Below, one piece after another: positions 6,879 to 9,300 of a DNA stretch of 9,300 bases. The notes under the pieces are model-generated. The model had not been told where the DNA came from, did no database searches, and saw only the letters and a list, made by a program, of their open reading frames with translations. The stretch comes from a bacterium (GTDB lineage: Bacteria; Actinomycetota; Acidimicrobiia; UBA5794; ZC4RG35). The DNA lies in assembly GCA_028819835.1 (NCBI GenBank), contig JAPPKR010000106.1:1-9300 (forward strand), read 5' to 3'. How positions within the stretch are numbered: position 1 is the stretch's first letter; each line of letters opens with the position of its first letter. The position numbers and the translations under genes are program-made.

Positions 6879-8615
6879 CTAGCGGATGACCGCTACCACC
6901 GCTCCGGTGGCCACCGAGTCTCCGGGCTCGATCCGGAGTTCCACCACATTTCCCTCCCGGCCGGCTGCAACCGCGTTCTCCATCTTCATGGCCTCCAGCA
7001 CGCAGATGGTGTCGTCGGCGTCCACCTGGTCTCCGACCTTGACGTTCACCTTCACGATGGTGCCCTGCATGGGAGCGGTGACCGCCCCGTCGGAGGCGGC
7101 GGCCGGTCCCTTGGCGGGTTTGGGAGGACGGCGCCGCACCTTGGCCGCCCGGTCCTCCTGGCCGACGTCCGGCTCCCAGTAGGAGACCACGAACCGGCGC
7201 CCGCTTATCTCCACCGTCATGTCCTGGCGGACCGTCCCTTCCTCTTCGGGAAGAGATTCGGCAACTTCCGGATCGGTGCGAGAGAGATCTATCTCGCTCT
7301 CCAGCCAGGCGGTGTGATGGCGGGCGGAGATGAAGTCGGGGTGGTCCAGCACCGCTTTGTGCACCGGGATGGTGGTGGGGACGCCCGTGATCTCGTACTC
7401 TTCCAGGGCCCGCTTTGCCCGGCTGATGGCCTGGGTGCGGGTGGGCGCCCACACCACCAGCTTGGCCAGGAGGTTGTCGTAGAAGCGCGGGATGGTGACG
7501 CCGGCCCTCACCCAACCGTCCACCCGCACCCCCGGTCCGGCGGGCTCCCGGTAGCTGACGATCCTGCCCGGGGTGGGCACGTAATTGCGATAGGGGTCCT
7601 CGGCGTTGATCCGCATCTCGATGGCGTGGCCGTCCGCCCGCAGGCCTATGGCCGAAGTCGGGCTTCCGGCTGCGATTCGCAGTTGTTCCCGCACCAGGTC
7701 CACGCCGGTAACCATCTCGGTGACGGTGTGCTCCACCTGCAGTCGGGTGTTCATCTCCAGGAAGTAGAAGGATCCCTCCGAGTCGACCAGGAACTCCACG
7801 GTTCCGGCGCTGCGATACTCACACGCCCGGGCAATCCTCAGGGCCGCCTCGCCCAGTTCCTGGCTCTGCGAGAGATTCAAGATCGCCGACGGCGCCTCCT
7901 CCACCAGTTTCTGATGCCTCCGCTGAACTGAGCAGTCCCGCTCGCCCAGATACACATAGTTGTGATGGTTGTCCACCAGGATCTGAGCCTCGATGTGGTG
8001 GACGTCGTTCAGCTTCTTCTCGACGTACACCTCGGGGCTGCCGAAGAAGGCGTCGGCCTCTCGCCGGGCTGAGGCCAGCGCCTCCTCTATCTCGGAGGGA
8101 TGGTCCACCGTGCGCATGCCGCGCCCCCCGCCGGCCCGGGACGCCTTGATCAACACCGGGTATCCCAGCCGGTCGGCCACCGCCTTGATCTCGTCGGGGT
8201 CTTGCAGGGGAGACTCGGTTCCCGGCACCACCGGCACTCCCGCTTCGGTGGCGATCCGCCGTGACGCCACCTTGTCGCCCATGGCGGCGATGGCCGAAGG
8301 AGGAGGACCCACCCAGATCAAGCCCGCTTCGGCGACCGCCTGCGCGAAGGCGGCGTTCTCGGACAGGAACCCGTAGCCCGGATGGACCGCCTCGGCTCCC
8401 GTCTCGGCAGCCACCGCCAGGATCCTCTCCATGCTCAGGTATGACTCTCCGGCGGGGGCGGGTCCGATATTCCATGCCTGGTCGGCCAACTGGGTGTGAT
8501 AGGCGTCCCGGTCGGGCTCGGAATAGATGGCGACGGTGCGCAACCCCGATTCGCGGGCCGTGCGAATGATCCTGACCGCAATCTCGCCGCGGTTGGCGAT
8601 CAGAACCGACTTCAC
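6879..8615 (-). CDS. Acyl-CoA carboxylase alpha subunit (biotin carboxylase plus biotin carrier domain)
   Basis: The 578-residue subunit carboxylates its own biotin with bicarbonate and ATP, then passes the carboxyl group to the beta subunit. The biotin carboxylase part spans residues 1 to about 445: MKSVLIANRGEIAVRIIRTA at the start, VHPGYGFLSEN at 78-88, the ATP-grasp glycine-rich loop AGGGRGM (161-167), RRHQKLVEEAPS with K236, then E274, E287, N289, R291 and E295 in FLEMNTRLQVEH, and R335 in EMRINAEDP. A Pro/Lys/Ala-rich hinge (about 494-508) leads to a biotinyl domain with EAMKMEN, biotin on K544, and a C-terminus at VIR. Length and domain order match actinobacterial AccA/PccA alpha chains. 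The start is GTG, overlapping the beta stop as GTGA, so the two subunits are probably made in balance by translational coupling. Substrate choice lies in the beta subunit, so acetyl- or propionyl-CoA cannot be decided from this gene. Confidence 0.95.
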   Translation of the reverse strand: MKSVLIANRGEIAVRIIRTARESGLRTVAIYSEPDRDAYHTQLADQAWNIGPAPAGESYLSMERILAVAAETGAEAVHPGYGFLSENAAFAQAVAEAGLIWVGPPPSAIAAMGDKVASRRIATEAGVPVVPGTESPLQDPDEIKAVADRLGYPVLIKASRAGGGRGMRTVDHPSEIEEALASARREADAFFGSPEVYVEKKLNDVHHIEAQILVDNHHNYVYLGERDCSVQRRHQKLVEEAPSAILNLSQSQELGEAALRIARACEYRSAGTVEFLVDSEGSFYFLEMNTRLQVEHTVTEMVTGVDLVREQLRIAAGSPTSAIGLRADGHAIEMRINAEDPYRNYVPTPGRIVSYREPAGPGVRVDGWVRAGVTIPRFYDNLLAKLVVWAPTRTQAISRAKRALEEYEITGVPTTIPVHKAVLDHPDFISARHHTAWLESEIDLSRTDPEVAESLPEEEGTVRQDMTVEISGRRFVVSYWEPDVGQEDRAAKVRRRPPKPAKGPAAASDGAVTAPMQGTIVKVNVKVGDQVDADDTICVLEAMKMENAVAAGREGNVVELRIEPGDSVATGAVVAVIR

Positions 8616-9300
8616 AGGGGTATGTTCCCGTGCTTCTTGCTGGGCAGGCTCTCCCGCTTGGTGCGGAGCATCTCCAGGGCGGAAATGAGATGGGCGCGGG
8701 TCTCACGCGGCTCGATCACCGCGTCCACCAGGCCGAGTTCGGCCGCCTTGTAGGGGTTGTTGAACTCTTCCTCGTACTCCCGAACCAACTCATCCCGGCG
8801 CTGCTCGGGGTCCTCGGCGGCGGCGATCTCCCGCCGGAAGATCACGTTCACAGCTCCCGACGCGCCCATCACCGCAATCTCGGCGGAAGGCCAGGCGAAG
8901 ACGGTGTCGGCCCGGATCCCGCGGGCGTTCATCACCAGGTAGGCGCCCCCGTAGGCCTTGCGGGTGATCACCGTCACCCGGGGGACGGTGGCCTCGCAGT
9001 AGGCATAGAGCAACTTGGCGCCATGGCGGATGATGCCGCCGTGCTCCTGGTCGACCCCAGGGAGGAAGCCGGGAACGTCCACGAAGGTGACCAGGGGGAT
9101 GTTGAAGGCGTCACAGAAGCGCACGAACCTCCCGCCCTTCTCGGCGGCGTCGATGTCGAGGGTGCCGGCCAGCACCGAGGGCTGGTTGGCGACCACGCCC
9201 ACCGTGTGACCGTCCAGGCGGCCCAGTCCCACCAGTATGTTGCGCGCCCAGTGCTCGTGCACCTGGAAGTAGTCGCCGTCGTCGAGGACCGTCTCGATCA
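8612..9300 (-). CDS. Acyl-CoA carboxylase beta subunit (carboxyltransferase), C-terminal part, 5' end outside window
   Basis: This is the carboxyltransferase partner of the alpha subunit. About 229 residues are present. The frame continues to the right edge with IETVLDDGDYFQ before VHEHWARN, so the GTG at 9262 is internal and not a start. The visible part is the C-terminal crotonase-like domain: VGVVANQPSVLAGTLDIDAA, FVDVPGFLPGVDQEHGGIIR, HGAKLLYAYCEATVPRVTVI, TRKAYGGAYLVMN and FAWPSAEIAVMGASGAVN. It ends in KKHGNIPL, the characteristic tail of PccB/AccD-type subunits. GGIIRHG and MGASGAVN contribute the carbonyl- and biotin-binding surface. The residue after GGAY is Leu (codon 8936-8938), where propionyl-specific PccB has Asp. 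It overlaps the alpha gene by four bases (GTGA). It is not a methylcrotonyl-CoA carboxylase type by these motifs. About the first 300 residues would lie beyond 9300. Confidence 0.95.
   Translation of the reverse strand, partial: IETVLDDGDYFQVHEHWARNILVGLGRLDGHTVGVVANQPSVLAGTLDIDAAEKGGRFVRFCDAFNIPLVTFVDVPGFLPGVDQEHGGIIRHGAKLLYAYCEATVPRVTVITRKAYGGAYLVMNARGIRADTVFAWPSAEIAVMGASGAVNVIFRREIAAAEDPEQRRDELVREYEEEFNNPYKAAELGLVDAVIEPRETRAHLISALEMLRTKRESLPSKKHGNIPL

Noticed and set aside
5699..6889. Plus-strand open frame (396 codons) opposite livK
   Set aside because: It is antisense to a gene with lipobox and binding-protein motifs, has no recognisable domain, and would overlap the end of the carboxylase alpha gene.
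9260..9262. GTG at 9262 as the start of a short carboxyltransferase gene
   Set aside because: The frame continues upstream with the conserved DDGDYFQV segment to the window edge, so this codon is internal to a gene truncated by the window.

Overview
The window is G+C-rich and densely coded, with several TTG and GTG starts. It looks like an actinobacterial chromosome segment, possibly from a deep-branching class such as Acidimicrobiia. That placement is inferred from gene content and style (a SigA/SigB-like sigma factor, a Thr/Pro-rich linker on the binding lipoprotein, a two-subunit acyl-CoA carboxylase) and has not been tested. No RNA gene, CRISPR array, insertion sequence or phage gene is visible.

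Layout: (1) positions 1-93 hold the last 30 codons of a truncated plus-strand gene, perhaps a low-molecular-weight phosphatase/ArsC-type protein. (2) A short AT-richer leader with a candidate promoter and a perfect 7-bp hairpin precedes a sigma-70 factor (192-1190, +). (3) Four plus-strand genes, livH-livM-livG-livF (1294-5312), are tightly packed (2-nt gap, 11-nt overlap, ATGA overlap) and encode the two permeases and two ATPases of a branched-chain amino-acid-type (HAAT) ABC importer. (4) A strong hairpin at 5326-5358 separates them from convergent minus-strand genes. (5) The substrate-binding lipoprotein of the importer (livK-like, 5378-6712) is on the minus strand. (6) Further upstream on the minus strand, an acyl-CoA carboxylase is encoded by a carboxyltransferase beta gene (8612 to beyond the right edge) overlapping by GTGA the biotin carboxylase/biotin carrier alpha gene (6879-8615).

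How the genes fit together: the lipoprotein would capture a substrate, probably a branched-chain amino acid or a related small amide or acid, outside the membrane. LivH/LivM would form the channel and LivG/LivF would hydrolyse ATP. Valine and isoleucine breakdown yields propionyl-CoA, a common substrate of alpha/beta acyl-CoA carboxylases, so import and carboxylation could be linked, but adjacency is the only evidence here.

Most of the window is ordinary. The most unusual item is the N-terminus of LivH, which carries a signal-peptide-like segment and a roughly 100-residue predicted extracytoplasmic beta-sandwich domain before the permease. Smaller points are a 46-residue N-terminal extension on LivG, a leucine at the known acyl-CoA specificity position of the carboxyltransferase, and the separation of the binding-protein gene onto the opposite strand. 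I see no evidence for a wholly new system.
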